A stretch of DNA of 64,000 nucleotides from Pyronema omphalodes. Taxonomy: Eukaryota; Ascomycota; Pezizomycetes; Pezizales; Pyronemataceae. Location: assembly GCA_024516155.1 (NCBI GenBank), contig JAJJXM010000047.1:62001-126000 (forward strand). Direction: 5' to 3'. Position 1 is the first letter of the stretch; every line of letters begins with the position of its first letter. Below, in pieces: positions 11,755 through 24,567 of this stretch. The translations under genes and the position numbers were made by a program. The notes below the pieces were generated by a model. It was not told where the DNA came from. It searched no databases and worked only from the letters and a program-made list of their open reading frames with translations.

Positions 11755-13362
11755 TTAATCGAACCTCACGTGGCGGCGCTTCTTTGCGCGGTTAGAAACA
11801 ATCATAGCCCTGCTTATCTTGCGCTGTTGTTCCGCCCGTTCGAGTTGCCATGCTTTGATGTCGTTTCCTTCATGACCTTCTTGCGGAGCGTTGTGTACAT
11901 TTCCTTGATAAAGACGATAGGGGTCATAATGATTTTCTCCACTGTGTAGAACGCTGCGTGTCTCTGGTAAGTTCTTTCCTTCCTCCCTGAGTTCCTTTCC
12001 TTTCGCCAATCCGAAAAGTCCTCCCGTAAAGAGCCTGGTAAATGTGCTACTCTTTTTGGGAGTTTTTCCAGGGCTTGCAATGTTGATTCCGCGCTTCTTT
12101 TGAGCTTCTCGGTGTTTACGTACCATATCTGAGTAACTTTATACCAGCACTGACGCCCCTGATCTTTAGCGCGGACAACGTACTCATGGAGTTTTCCATC
12201 CGAGTTCGTGTACGGGTTAAATTTCAGGGGTACGCTGGGAAATATTAGTAGCTGCTGATTCAATAGAGTTGGGTATTCATATGACTTACGGCGTACGTCC
12301 AGTGGCCATCTCCCAATTGCGGATTTCCTGCATGCTCCAGCCCGGTTCCGGGTCACGATGAAAATGGCAATCCTTTGGATCCACCATACAGATGTGCTCC
12401 AACAAGTTTTGAGGGGGGTTTTGAATATTATGCTTGGGCGTCTCAGGCTTGGCTTTAGTAATGTCTTCAAGTCTCTTGCGTGCTGTTTAAGAGTCAGTGA
12501 TGATCTGAACAAATATAGGAAGAAACGCACCCCAATAAGCTGAACCATGCTGGAACGGGTCTCTCGAATGGTCCAAGTCATAGTTTGTATAGTAGCTCGC
12601 ACTATTTGGTGGTGCTTTGGAAGGGCCGTAATAGAACTCTGGATGTGCAGCGCGCATGTATTCCCCACTACCGGCCTTAGGCTTTGCTGGAAGGACACTA
12701 TCATGGAGGACAGCTCTTTCCGGAAGTTGAATATATTCTCCATGGTTGACCTTCTTCCTAATTTCCGGGCAATCGGATGCATTGTTAATGGGACTGTTAA
12801 CCTTCTGGTCCCAGAGAGTTTGCTGTGAATCTTCACTGTAGAAAGTAGGAACGGACGAATCGGTACCAGATCTCGCTCTAGGTGTCTCCTTATCTTTCAA
12901 ATAGGGAAGTCCCAGTTCATCGTAGCAGAGCTCCTTGTCCTGAGTTCTGTAAAAAGTAGAGGGTTTCTGGTCCCAAGGAAGAGATTTGACTGGAATACCT
13001 CCATGGTTCGTCCCTTGCTTGTGCGGCTCGACATAAACATTCTTATGGACGGGATACTTGCCATCAAATTTGACGGTGAATTCTCTCTCGGTGAGTGGAA
13101 GGAGCTTTGGGCTATCTCCAGGGGGCGTCTTAGTATCTGACTTTAGCTGTTGCATTTCGAATTGGTTCCATGCTTCTTCGTCGTACTCGGCTTCATCGGG
13201 AATGGATTCAAGTCCAGAAGGGCCAGGAAGTCCTGAAGTGAGCGATTCAGCCGGGCTTCGTATTCCTCTCGCGTAATCAGAGATCTGATAGTTGGTAGCT
13301 TTAAACCGGGTGCGCGCCGGCGGAGGACCTGGAACTGCGTTATATCGCGATGGATCAGTCAT
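11755..13362 (-). CDS. hypothetical protein with apparent frameshift near 12127, 3+ exons
   Basis: Exons 13362-12531 and 12482-12290 and a third from 12234 join in phase through introns of 48 and 55 nt (the second with an ACTAAT-like branch site). The third exon is open only in one frame up to CAG at 12131-12129. Beyond that, the coding-looking frame is different: 12126-11755 encodes a Lys/Arg-rich tail ending AKKRRHVRFD. Continuing in the first frame gives a less natural tail that stops at 11814. The switch is two bases, at a repeated AT dinucleotide (12128-12125). No phase-correct intron of normal length explains it. Dropping the two bases would give about 500 aa. The N-terminal half is Pro/Tyr/Asp-rich. 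No family recognised. Real mutation, sequencing error and unusual splicing all remain possible. Confidence 0.6.
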
Positions 13363-15626
13363 GGGGGTGATACTGAATGTTTGTGTTGCTGTGTATGAAT
13401 TGAAGTTAGAAGCGGTTGGTAGAGTGAGAGGATGAACTTTCTGCGGTTGAGGGGGTAGTGATCCTTGGTAGGGTCAAGTCTTGATTTGTTTGCACAGCCC
13501 CATAGAAGATTGAATGAGAGGGTTTGAATTCATCCCTCATTGACGTCGAACTGTATCAGAGCTAATATCTGAATTACTTCCGAACCCATCTAACAGCCAC
13601 ATACAACAATATTGTTCCAGAGGAATAGGATTCAAAAATCAAGACTAGAATATGCCATGAATACCATGTTCTATAGACAAGTCAGATCTAATTTATGAGA
13701 CTGTCTGTATGATATAGAAAATGACAGCGAATTATAGAGAGAAAGCTTGATATTGAGAGATAAATCGAGTTTCTGTAGTTTCTTTGGCCCGGGTTCATCA
13801 GACATGTCTGGAACGTGAGTTTTGGCTATTCTAAACTACTATTATCAGGTATCTGCCGTCTGAATGTACAAAAAAAAAACCCGTTTTCTATCTGGCTATG
13901 AAAGGGTCTTCAGTCAAGGTGCACCATTCCTTCCATTTGGGTCTTTCTGGTGCCATGCTTGTGACTTTGTCGCTGTATGCATTGGCGCAGCAATTGACGT
14001 GGAATATATTCTCCTGATATTCCAAAAGAAAATAAAAAATAACAAAAGTTTTGGCTGCAGATTTACCGAATCAGAAGCGGGTGGTGAATATGGAGAATAT
14101 ATCTGTTACGCAATTGATAATATACCCGAAGAAATCTAGCGAAACCCTTTTCTTTTATCATTTTTTTTTGAGTAAAGAATTCCTGTGACGACGAAGCATA
14201 TTTTCTTCAGCGCCTGGTTGACAGACAAGTACTTGTTGAATCCGGATACGCGCAGCCGCGGTTTACGCTACCGTTGCTGTGGTAACTTGTCTGGCAGGGA
14301 TTATAGTAGCGCGGTCACAAGCGGTATCTTCAGAAAAAGTAAATCAGAAATACGCGGAATAACGTGTGTATTATTTACAGTAACATACATCTCGCATGCA
14401 AATTGATCTCGACGTAAAACCATTCTGGATCCTGTCAAGCCATGTTTGTTGAGACTCGGTTCGGCAGTCTACAGATGTCAGACATTCCGGCAGAACAAAA
14501 TACTTACCGTTGCGTCAGCCGTGGTACGGCAGGTGGACCTAGGATATCATTGGAGACGCAGACATGTGGGGGGCGTTCAATACGGCACTGTACATATGGC
14601 ACCAAAGAATTAAATATGAACCACGTGCTCATAACCTTAATTCTGTCCATATCAAGGGCAAGGAAGCTTCCACGTTTTCCCTTATAAAAGTGCCAAATTC
14701 ATGTATCAAAATCATGACCAACGTTCTTTATGCAACTCAAGTGATTATGATAACAAGAGAAAATATCTATGTTGCATTACGTTAATACAGTGTGGAACTT
14801 CAATATAATTGCCTTAGTAAAATGGAACATCACTCATTATTCATAAGTATACTATATGATGCAATCCGAATTATCTGCATAAAGAACGTATTGTTTTTTT
14901 ACCTTTTGTATCGAGTGCAGTATGGATATACTTGTGGTCGATGTGTAATTTTTGAAAGATACTCCGTTATCTAAAGATTATTATGCGTGTACATACAGCT
15001 AGAGTTTGAAGGCATTATCGATATTTTACTGGATATTTTCAGCGATTAAGATCACGATAAAGTGTTATAGTGATGCTTTATTCCGGTATTGCGTCTATAG
15101 ACGATAAAATATTGCGACATGATTGGCGTATCATAAAAAGACAGGAAATGGCTTTAAACCTTTACCAAGTCATAAATTAAGTAATTGCAGTCCAAAAGAA
15201 ATCATGAAGTAGAGCAGGTATTGTTGCATGGTTAAAGAATCCATGATGTTAGTACGGTCGTGTGCTGTAAGTCTTATTCTCCATTCGAAAAAGAAATTAT
15301 TAATAGGCAGGTATTGATCAGTACTAATATCTATTGACGGGTCTCGGATTTCAACTGTAAAAGCTACACCCTTACCGGTCTTAAGCTGCTTTCTAGAACA
15401 TATAGCCTATCTTACGGGTCGACCTAAAACCGCTGTGAATTACTCGACCACTGAGCACTTCTCAGCCCCAGAACTGTTCAAATGGCACATGAGTGGTCCA
15501 ATTTTGAAACCAGGGTCTCACATCATTTACTCATCGCAGCACAGAATAAATCCAACGCGACAGCTTTTCAGACGGATACTCCAGTTCTACGAATAAGCCA
15601 GATACACACAGAACGACACTTCAAAT
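13363..15626. other. 2.3-kb AT-rich gene-poor region
   Basis: No frame has convincing codon character; the several short plus-strand frames between 13864 and 14974 are Ile/Tyr/Lys-rich translations of AT-rich DNA with no splice logic. No terminal inverted repeats or target duplications are visible. It may be decayed sequence, and also holds the upstream regions of two divergent genes. Confidence 0.4.
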
Positions 15627-17559
15627 ATGGGTAACCGAGCCAAAAAGACGAAGAAAGGAATTATCAGACCGGCAAAGCCGACAGTACTGACCAAGACGAA
15701 TACTGATACTCCAAAGCTCGAAATTGGACAAAAAGATGCAAATAACGGTTTAACGACGTCTTTCATCCCATCTGAGGTATAATAACTTCAGACTTTCATG
15801 CAAGATATCTCAGCGCCGCATTAACGGAATTCGACAGAAAAACACTGCACCAAAGCCCAGTCAAGACGCGCCATTATGCCGACTGAATAACGCTATCGTC
15901 CCTAGCGTAACGGTCACTAAACCCTCGCCATTACGACATCTTGCGGAATGGAAGGGTCACTCTACACCATCAAGATCTCTTATAGGTAACGACAAGAATA
16001 AAGTAGAGAAGAAGTTATTCTATCTGGAATATACCAAACCACGCCTCATCGAAGATGCGTTGCCGGAGATTGCAATACCTTTTCCGGATGACGCTCATCT
16101 GAACGACAACGCACTTACAGATTACAAAGCCGTTGTCGAATCTTACAAAATGAAGCTGAAACAGCGAGAAATAGATCATCAACATGCCTTGGAAGAAAGA
16201 TGGAAAAGCGAGGACTGGTTTCAGGTTACCTCAAACAAGGTAAGCAAAACACAAGCGGTACAAGCGGGCAGAAATTTAGCTTACATGTAGCAGTATCAAA
16301 GTCGCGAAGCATGGGCCCGAATGAATTACCTCGACTATATTGAATATTATAATGGACTTACTGCGCAACAAAATGAAAAGCTTTCCGTCCGTGCTAAAAG
16401 AATGATTGATACCATTTTACAGAAAGGAGATCTATTCCTGCCGGGCGTTCACTTTCCAAATGAGACGTCAAGCTTAGGACGCAGATTCCCATGGAAAAAT
16501 GGAAAAACTACTGGCATGGTCTATTACGACTTCCTGCCCAAGAATCCTAACGATCCCGTTATACCCGATAATATCCAGACAACTAAAGATATTCGAATGG
16601 GAACCGTTCCGGAGGCATATATTGCCCCAGGCGAACTCGCCCAGCGAAACGCCCGTCTTCACAGATTCTACTCCGAATCGATTGGCTTATGGCATTGTCC
16701 ATTTAATCCGCTTATCCAGTCTTTTCGAAAAGCAATGATTTATTTCCCTAACCAGGCGATTCTATACAACCTAGTAAGCCAGTTCTACATACGCTCTGCA
16801 TCACTAAGATCAGAAATGGAATATGAGTTCCATGAAAGGTCGCAACGACCTGTCTATCATCCTGATCAATCTGGAGATTTCCATAGCGGTCGACGACCAA
16901 TATGGCTTCACGCAATGAATCATGCAATGATAGTCTATGCCAATAGCGGTGAGGAAGTACAGCGCGGCGTCAAGACAAGAATCATTCATGGCATCGAAAC
17001 AACAAATTGGTACGCATTCGACGTGCGTGAGTTAGGACCTATGATGCAGGCTATCCGAGGATACTTCGACCACCAATCTACCATGAACCCTGGAGACTGT
17101 CCACGAATGGGGATGGCCTCCGAACTTTTGAAACTAACAGTCAATGAATTCAGAAGCAAGCCTCACCTTAATCGACAAATAGAAGCGCAGTTAACTACTA
17201 TCACGCCTGCAGACCAATACCGCCAAACATGGCTCTATGGATATGGAGTGCCACAAACCGGCAGGCATTGTATGATGATCGACCAACAAAAAGCGTTAAA
17301 CGCAGTAATAGCACATGCAGAAATGTCAAGACTATCGCATCAGTTGCTTGAGATAATTACACTCGATCCCGGCAAGAAACAGCAATTCCTGGCCCCGCGT
17401 CACATCAATGGTGCCCAATACCCAGCACCGAGCGTCTGGCAGGGCAGAAACAACAGTAATATTCACTTACGGGAAACGAAAAATAAAATGCAGAATATGA
17501 GGCGAATCACGATTAACGGAATTTCTTATCAGAACCTTGTGGACATTACCATCTCGTAG
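15627..17559 (+). CDS. hypothetical protein, 3 exons, 605 aa
   Basis: Exons 15627-15776, 15838-16239 and 16294-17559 join in phase (1818 nt). The first intron is most likely 61 nt with a TTAAC branch site; an alternative acceptor at 15813 would add eight residues in frame. The N-terminus (MGNRAKKTKKG) is basic. The large last exon encodes an ordered-looking region with evenly spread Trp, Tyr, His and Leu (for example IWLHAMNHAM and TNWYAFDVRELGP), unlike the low-complexity neighbours, so a folded domain is likely. I do not recognise it. No signal peptide or membrane span. Confidence 0.72.
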
Positions 17560-17687
17560 GATATGGGAATACGACTTGAGGCAGTTATTGATTACCAGCT
17601 ATTCACTCTTTTTGTATCTAGTCTAGAGGATTCTGATATTTGAGTTATTATTAAATGGGGTGAATTTCACCATAAGTTAATGCTATA

Positions 17688-17924
17688 TTACAAGCCACGC
17701 AAAATAAATTGAAGTTCTTCTTTACACCCCTTCCAGAAACCCATAATAGGTCTCTGACTGACGATTACCACGTGCTTGTCGCGTGGGTTTTCCATGCTGA
17801 TATCCGAACGCGAATGACACAATTTTAAGCGCACTATGCCTGATTTCTGCACTATTCCTTCTGTCATACCTACACTACCTCGTGCCATATCTCCAGATGA
17901 TGCCCTTTTGTATCTCCGTGGCAT
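17688..17924 (-). CDS. possible small hypothetical protein, 78 aa
   Basis: An ATG-initiated frame of 78 residues (starts MPRRYKRASSG), basic, with no domain or signal. It lies in an otherwise gene-free stretch, 129 bp beyond the stop of the plus-strand gene. Support is weak: only length and a true ATG. It could be chance. Confidence 0.22.
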   Translation of the reverse strand: MPRRYKRASSGDMARGSVGMTEGIVQKSGIVRLKLCHSRSDISMENPRDKHVVIVSQRPIMGFWKGCKEELQFILRGL

Positions 17925-18714
17925 AGGGTATATCTATTCCTTAATCACCTCCTCCTTCACAATATTGTATCAAAAAGAGACATGAAACTGATAAACCTCA
18001 TCGATAATAATTGCCAGGATATACACAATCTAAAGTATAAATCTGGTAAACCACTTAGCAACAAATTTACAATTACCCCCTGTCCAGCGGTATCTTTGTA
18101 GCAGATTTCCTCAGCTTGTTACCACCTCCCGGTAAGAAAATCGGGCCCTATCATAGGTATCAAGATGACACCTATTGAGAAATTCCGAAACATAGCTAAT
18201 AGCGTTGTTACAATGAAGCATACATTAACATGGGTCATCCAACGTTTCGGGAAAAGACCTGGGATTGTACAAGATGTAATGCTAAACATAAGTGCATGTA
18301 CACCATTGGACCGCTTATTTATAGAGATAGGATGGCGCATCCCGTTTTTATAAGCTGACGGTATTTAGAGCCGGAGATGACGGTAGATAGGGAACTGGAG
18401 TTTGACCTGCGGATGTGTGTGTGGGTACGGAATTTTGCAAAACCTCATAAGTTATTTGGGGAATTGTACATTTCCTAGAACTCCAAAAGTTCTAATTGAT
18501 TAAATCAACCCCGGCTCTATGTTATTGGTACAATCCTTAATAAATAATAGCAACTCATAATAGGGTTTAATTTAGAAGCCTATATGATGCTCAAGTTTAA
18601 ACAATAAAAGAACACATTCCAATAAAAGCAAGTAGCGAACGCGAAGTATAAACAAAAATAATTGTTGTAGCCATCTTCACACAAAATGAACAGTCGTAGA
18701 TTGACCGTAACTGT
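17925..18714. other. intergenic region, no gene seen
   Basis: About 790 bp. Two overlapping short frames on opposite strands (18119-18353) cannot both be real and neither has supporting splice or motif evidence. Confidence 0.35.
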
Positions 18715-19540
18715 TCAACGTCTTTCATTTTTCCCCACTTCCAAATCACCGTCGTAGCCGCTTTCGACATCATCCTCAACCGGTGAAGGAGTACTAAGTC
18801 TCGTAGTATCTATTTGCTCAAACCTACTCTGAAAGCTTTTTCCAGTTTCGGGGGTTTCCCACCATGATGGTTCGCTTGGATCATCTCTATACGCGATCTT
18901 CGTATTGGGCGTAAGATTGAAAGAATCTGCAGAAGACATCCTATCCAAACGATGCGGTGGAGTGCTGGAGTGTTTATCGGGACTCTGGTCTCGTAAATGA
19001 GTATACGCGGGGGTATTGACTCCCGTTGAAACCTCAGAGTGAGTTATGCTTGCGTAGTCCTCAATGTCGCCCAGCTCGTCGATTTCTAATTGCTTAAACG
19101 CTTTTGTGAACCTACCTTTTGCAGGAGTGTCAAATATTAACTGAATAATGTCAGATGACCCTCAGGAAGCCGGTCTGTGGAATACGCACTAAATCTTCGG
19201 TTGATTCCCGCTTCGGTGTAAGCTCAATTCGTGGAGTTTGACGCCGTGGAGGAGGTGTTCGCAGGTCTGAGTCTTCGACACCAATTCGACGTCTGCTGGG
19301 TGTGGTTGGAATAGTCAAATTGATTGGATCAATACCATCTGTAAAGGACAACTCCACACTATCGCGACAGAATGGGACGTAAGGTGACGGTGGATCATGT
19401 CGCTCTTGATGTTTGCGACATCGGCGAAGAATGGTTGTTAAGACAGTGATGTCAGGTGCTACGTGGTGTGTGATGAAATGGCATAGTGTGCAATCGTCTG
19501 GAAGTTGTGAAGAAGTCGAAATATCGCTCATATTTGACAT
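18715..19540 (-). CDS. hypothetical protein rich in Thr-Pro/Ser-Pro sites, 2 exons, 258 aa
   Basis: Exon 1 is 19540-19190 and exon 2 is 19140-18715. The 49-nt intron has donor GTGCGT and a CTGAC branch site. Choosing this donor over read-through yields a continuous sequence across the join (EDL/LIFDTPAKGRF) and 777 nt in total. Near the N-terminus a C-x2-C followed by HxxxHH and a later Cys/His (residues ~18-45) could bind zinc. The rest is rich in T-P and S-P dipeptides, such as TPPPRR and STPSP, which are potential proline-directed kinase sites. Probably disordered and nuclear or cytosolic; family unknown. Confidence 0.68.
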
Positions 19541-20773
19541 GTTGACTGTTGGTGGAAATCTGAATCTGTAGGGATTGAGAGTGGATCAACTACCAGGATC
19601 ATGGAGAGCTTCTGCCAAGCCTGTTTAATGGGTAGCAAATGCGGGTGATGTAACGTGATGTTTCAACCCCCCAAAGAGCTAAAATATTGTGCACTTTATT
19701 TTGTTTGCTACATGTCGGATGTTGATGCATCACGTCGAATATTCTAGAAATGCATATAACGGTGATTGATTTGAATCTGAAGGGTTCCGTAGGCAGTCGA
19801 TCATTAATATATTTTCATGCACGATCGATTGGCGCTTAGATAGGGTGGACACCAGACCGGCGGGTATTGCGTTTAACATGTACTCAGTAACAGGGACACT
19901 ACACTCATTATTCAGGTAAACATCGGTAAAATTTTATGTTTATCTAGAACAAAGATTATTGGACAAACCTAACACCGTACAAAAATACTATTCCATAGAG
20001 TATCGAGGTTGTAAAACGTGCAAAAGATCACTTATATGATTGGACTATCGTTTAGAGCTGATCATCAGAGCTGAATGATACGGCACGACAGGCGAATTGG
20101 TTCAAGATGATACCGGGCGACACGACTCTTTCTCGACTACAAGTATTTGTTATACAAGCAGTACAAGTGCTACGCGATGACATGGCAGCGGTATGAATGA
20201 CATGCACTACATGTTTTAAAGTGGACTCGTGCCGAAATTCCAAGTTCTATGTATATCCCGAGGTCGAAGGCTTCTTTGTGTCTGAGACACCTAAGCTAAC
20301 ATTCAAAAGCTCGGCACCGGATTTTATTGATTGTCTATTCGGCGGCTAAGACAGCTGTCGTGATGACATTATGGCGGCGGGAGAGAGTATCACCTGCATG
20401 TCTCAGAGCGGGCGGGGGATATTGAGATATTGACTTAGTGGACCCCCATCACCCGACACAAATGCAGGAATGTCGAGTGGGATTGAAATACACGCTACTG
20501 CGAACTGAAAATACATGTAACAACACGATCAAACCTTTGTCTGATTCTGGTGGACGGGAGGTGAGCCAAGACTTACCTGCGTCAACATGACGTTCGCTAT
20601 CTTGCGCCTGGAACCACAACTGCAACCACAACTGCAACTACAGAACTTACACATTCCGCTCATTACATCCCACGTTACAACTTATAACCCCTCATTTTTA
20701 AGCCAAATCAATTCTACATACATCAGCATTCTATTCGTACTTACACTTGCTATATATTCAACATCCTTCCAAG
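19541..20773. other. 1.2-kb divergent intergenic region, no gene seen
   Basis: Upstream sequence of two divergent genes. Contains several partial direct repeats of CAACTGCAA type near 20610-20640 but no ORF with coding character. Confidence 0.35.
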
Positions 20774-21510
20774 ATGAACGCCGAGAATAGACCCATCAAT
20801 AAGAACGCAGTGACATGTGTTTTGAGGATCCCTCAACAGTACGCGTTCGATTCTATTGATAGCACGGCTCCCGTCAACAACATAAATTTCCTTCCTCAGT
20901 CAGTTGAATCACAGTATAGTACTTCCCCAGCACTCGGAGACCAATTCAAACAGTCAATCAATTCGCAAAGGGTACACGAAGAAACTACCGAATTTGCGCG
21001 CAGTGTTTTGGCCGATATGGTAATGGCTATACCAGTTACATCGAATTACAGTGCTGAAACTGTGAGCTCATTTTCATCTATAAATGATGAGAAGGGCGAG
21101 TCGGCTCTTACCAAATACCGTTATTCGCCATACTTTCTACAGGGGTAAGTACATTCTGCAAGCTCTGTGACTACATGGCTGACATCTTTCATTTCTAGAG
21201 TACCTTCGCGCCATAGGGTCAGGTTTGATTGTGCTCTCGACTGGATTCGTGTCAAGCTTTTCCGTCGGGAACCTATATCATGTGACACGAGACACAAGGA
21301 TAATATCCTGCGCGATGCTATGAAAGCGAAGTACTCACCCAGAGGTAAATGCAGTGCAATCAAGCTCAACCTCAGGAGATGGAGCCTCAGTCCTGAGGAG
21401 CGTGATGAGCTTTGTGAGAAATATAGGCGTTGGTAAGTGCCTTTATGGTCTGGAAGTTAGATCAATACTAATTAAGTAACAGGTACTACGGTAATAGCAG
21501 TTTGCTGTAA
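20774..21510 (+). CDS. hypothetical basic protein, 3 exons, 210 aa
   Basis: Exons 20774-21144, 21199-21432 and 21483-21510 join in phase (633 nt). The last intron (50 nt) has a TACTAAT branch site and adds only nine codons, so the gene ends at TAA 21508-21510 and not at the in-frame stop at 21434. The N-terminal ~120 residues are Ser/Asn/Gln-rich. The C-terminal ~80 residues are basic and look folded (ALDWIRVKLFRREP; LNLRRWSLSPEERDEL), with two or three cysteines. Family unknown. Confidence 0.65.
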
Positions 21511-22499
21511 ATTCAATCCGAACTATCTGACATATCTCTGCCCAGGATCCGAGTGCACCTTATGATTAACCGGCGTTGATATCGAATAATGCCCAGGAGA
21601 GTAACCGACTTCAACCATGGTTTGTGTCCCAAAGTCTCAAGTAAATTAAGATATTAGTGCTGACGGTACCATTTAAAGCGCCAGATCGTGTTTAGAGACA
21701 TTATAGATACATATGACTCGCATGATGATATGGGAATGTTGCTCCAATTGAGGTATTCTTGCTCCATTTTATCCGTGGAAGAGCATAGTTTAATGACGAC
21801 AAGCAGAGTAACATTTTGAGGAATTGGTTTTTTGATTGCCCATTGCGATATAACAGATATCTTTTCGGGATTTGTCCTGCAGTAAGTTGGTAGGACGTCA
21901 ATTTCGATGGGAAATAGTACTCGTTTTTGTTGTTTTGTACAGTTCGTCATTGTTGTCTAGCGTTGTATATACTCAAGTCAGTCTTGTATATGTCTGTAAG
22001 GTTGGAATAAAGCTTTTTCCACACGATTCTGGGTAAATAATCCCTGAACTTGAATTCTGATCTCAAAAATCTTTTTCATCTGGCCTCAGTAGGCCAACGG
22101 CATGGGCCAATAATTTGAATAGCTTTGTTTGTGCAGGTCTGTTGGGAGGAGCCTTCAGTGCGCAGTACCAAATAAAAGCAAAAAATGGATTGGAATTTCC
22201 TTTCTTGTCCCGCCGGTGCCAAAGGTTGGCCAGAACTTTTACACATAGTCGCCGGTATCATCTTGAGGACAGGCACATATTATCGTTGTACAACTACTGC
22301 CGGGGCAAAATGAAGCGAGGGTATCACCGGTTTTCAGTGTTTGGTCAATATCTGTTGCACAGCATCTACAGCACATTCCGGGTTGAAAATAACCTCCGGT
22401 GACTCCAGCAACATGAAGGATGGAGCGTAATTATTTTCGAAACCCCGATTCTTTTTTTCTTTTCCTTTCTTTTCTTTTTTTGATTTGGCACAAAATACT
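21511..22499. other. intergenic region, no gene seen
   Basis: About 990 bp. A T-rich, C/T tract just before 22500 (22448-22484) is typical of fungal promoters near the transcription start and supports the ATG chosen for the next gene. Confidence 0.4.
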
Positions 22500-23957
22500 A
22501 TGGCATTGCACTACATTCTTCCGTGGCTTGATCCGCCCTCACTCAAGCTACCATCGCCAGAAGCTGAAATCGGAGAAAACTACAATTTGAGACAGGAGCT
22601 CATAAATAAGAGAAAAGGGCTATACGGTTACCATGGCCGGCACCCGGAACCTGTTTTACCTCCGGGAACGTTCCGCACTCCGTCTGATTCTGAATACAAC
22701 CGAGATCAGAAGCACATACACCCACCTCTTGAATCCTCAGATCAAACAGTACCTACACCTCCCATCAATCTCCCTCTGGCCGTCTCTTTACGCGACTTCC
22801 TTACCGATCTACAACACCACGAACGCACCATACGCTCGCAGAACGTCGCCTTTACCCCGTTCGTAACTGTCGTCGACAGACTTACCTCCGCCAAGGCCAA
22901 ACTCCTCTACTGGGATAGCCCCCCAAAATGGCAACCAATCCTTACACGCTACTATATCTTCCTCAAGATGGAATTTGATGAGCTTGATGCGTGTATGGAT
23001 GACATTCAATTAACCCAAAAGTCCCTTCTGGTGCGTTGGTTTAATCTAGCTCCACATTTTGGCTCATTCCCCGACAAACGCGTCAATGCAATGGATCCAG
23101 AATACGCGTGCTCTTACCTGCTACATAACCACCTAAAGAAGAAGATAGTGGAGGTTAGTGACGCTTACGATGAGGCTCGTACTTGTCTCCTCGGTTGTCG
23201 GTACCTGATCTTGTGCTTTTGGGATATCTGTAGCAAAGATACTTCCAATACATTAGCCATACCTCCGTTGGTACCACATTGTTCCTGGGCGCGCAAAGGG
23301 TTTCATAATGACCCGCGTTGGGATGAAGCGGTAATCAATAAATCTGCCCTTATAGATCGGGCACAGGAGATATCTGAGGGACCCTTTGATGATCCTGAGT
23401 TACAGTATCGTGGCGAGGGATGGTGGCGGAGTTTTCGTGGGGCGGAAGACAAGATCAGGGACAGCGAGAATGCGATGAAGGACGGTCGATATATGAGCTG
23501 GGGTACAAGAAGATATTACTCGCTGTTGAAAAAACATACGTGGGAAAGAAAAGCTGGGAGAGAAGGAATGGAAGAGCATCCGGAATGGGTTAAAGAGAGA
23601 GTGTATGATCTGATAGGGATACAGCGTGGGAAGCCATCAAGTGATATCCCACGTAGCGATCGACACAGGATGCAGAGACTTTTAGACTGGGCGAAGAAGG
23701 CTGAGGTACAACAGATGCAGGATAGAGCTATCAAACGAGAAGAGTACCCCGAAGTCTCAAGCAACGACGATAGTATTGAATCGTATGAATCATATGAATC
23801 GTATACTATTGCTGAGAGGCGGGAGATTCTCCTGGATCATGCGGAAAAAATTGAGCAGGATTTCAATTCTGGCAAACTTGACCAGCTTGAGGCGAAGGCA
23901 CTAGTAAAGGAGACTTTACAGATGTTGGAAGAGCTTGAAGTCTCCGGGGAAGCCTAG
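22500..23957 (+). CDS. hypothetical protein, single exon, 485 aa
   Basis: Uninterrupted frame; ATG 22500 is preferred because it follows a pyrimidine tract and the frame upstream starts only at a TTG. The middle (residues ~95-330) looks folded, with regular Trp/Tyr/Leu and motifs such as LRDFLTDLQHHERTIRSQ and LDACMDDIQLTQKSLL suggesting helices. The C-terminal part has three copies of a short ESY repeat followed by a charged helix (about residues 430-480). No signal peptide. I do not recognise the family. It lacks introns, unlike most neighbours. Confidence 0.68.
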   Translation: MALHYILPWLDPPSLKLPSPEAEIGENYNLRQELINKRKGLYGYHGRHPEPVLPPGTFRTPSDSEYNRDQKHIHPPLESSDQTVPTPPINLPLAVSLRDFLTDLQHHERTIRSQNVAFTPFVTVVDRLTSAKAKLLYWDSPPKWQPILTRYYIFLKMEFDELDACMDDIQLTQKSLLVRWFNLAPHFGSFPDKRVNAMDPEYACSYLLHNHLKKKIVEVSDAYDEARTCLLGCRYLILCFWDICSKDTSNTLAIPPLVPHCSWARKGFHNDPRWDEAVINKSALIDRAQEISEGPFDDPELQYRGEGWWRSFRGAEDKIRDSENAMKDGRYMSWGTRRYYSLLKKHTWERKAGREGMEEHPEWVKERVYDLIGIQRGKPSSDIPRSDRHRMQRLLDWAKKAEVQQMQDRAIKREEYPEVSSNDDSIESYESYESYTIAERREILLDHAEKIEQDFNSGKLDQLEAKALVKETLQMLEELEVSGEA

Positions 23958-24567
23958 AACGATGGATATGATGATTTAGCAAGGCGCGATATTAATGGCC
24001 GAACTACTTAAGAAGAGCTTACTGTTGAATAAACATTTTGCAGCAGCATAACTTTTGATAGCCGTGATGATAAATAGACCTGTATTGTCTTCGTCCCCAA
24101 TTCCGTTCAAACTGGACTCCCAAAGTTTAGCGACCTTTACGGGGGCGTGTTGAATTCCAGGGTGTGTTCAATTCGAGGTCCCAATCTGCACTCGGCTCTC
24201 AGGTGATACACACATAATATTCACCTGATAAATTTTTCATTCTAGAACACCGAACCCATTGCAGAGGCTCATTGAAGTTGCAACAGTTTGTGTGCCTGCC
24301 AAGCCGAATCGAGTTAAGAGTGACACTGTCCAAAGGTTGAACCGGGTTGTCGGGCCTACCTGCCCATTCCACCCCCCCGGGCTCGTTTAACTTTAGAGTT
24401 GCAACTCTAGCGTGGATTTCGAATAACCACAATCCTTCGCTTTAACTGCCTCCTATCGGACAACCACCCTACAAATTACTCACCAGAGTTCAACGGTAAC
24501 TAACTCACTTCCTCCACAAAAGTTTCCCAGAAATCTTATCAAATTTGAGAGAGCAGTTCCTCTCAGG
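23958..24567. other. intergenic region / promoter of the next gene
   Basis: About 610 bp between two tandem plus-strand genes; no ORF or repeat of note. Confidence 0.35.

Noticed and set aside
13864..14974. Several 60-90-codon plus-strand frames
   Set aside because: AT-rich DNA gives Ile/Tyr/Lys/Asn-rich translations with no splice links; overlapping frames disagree.
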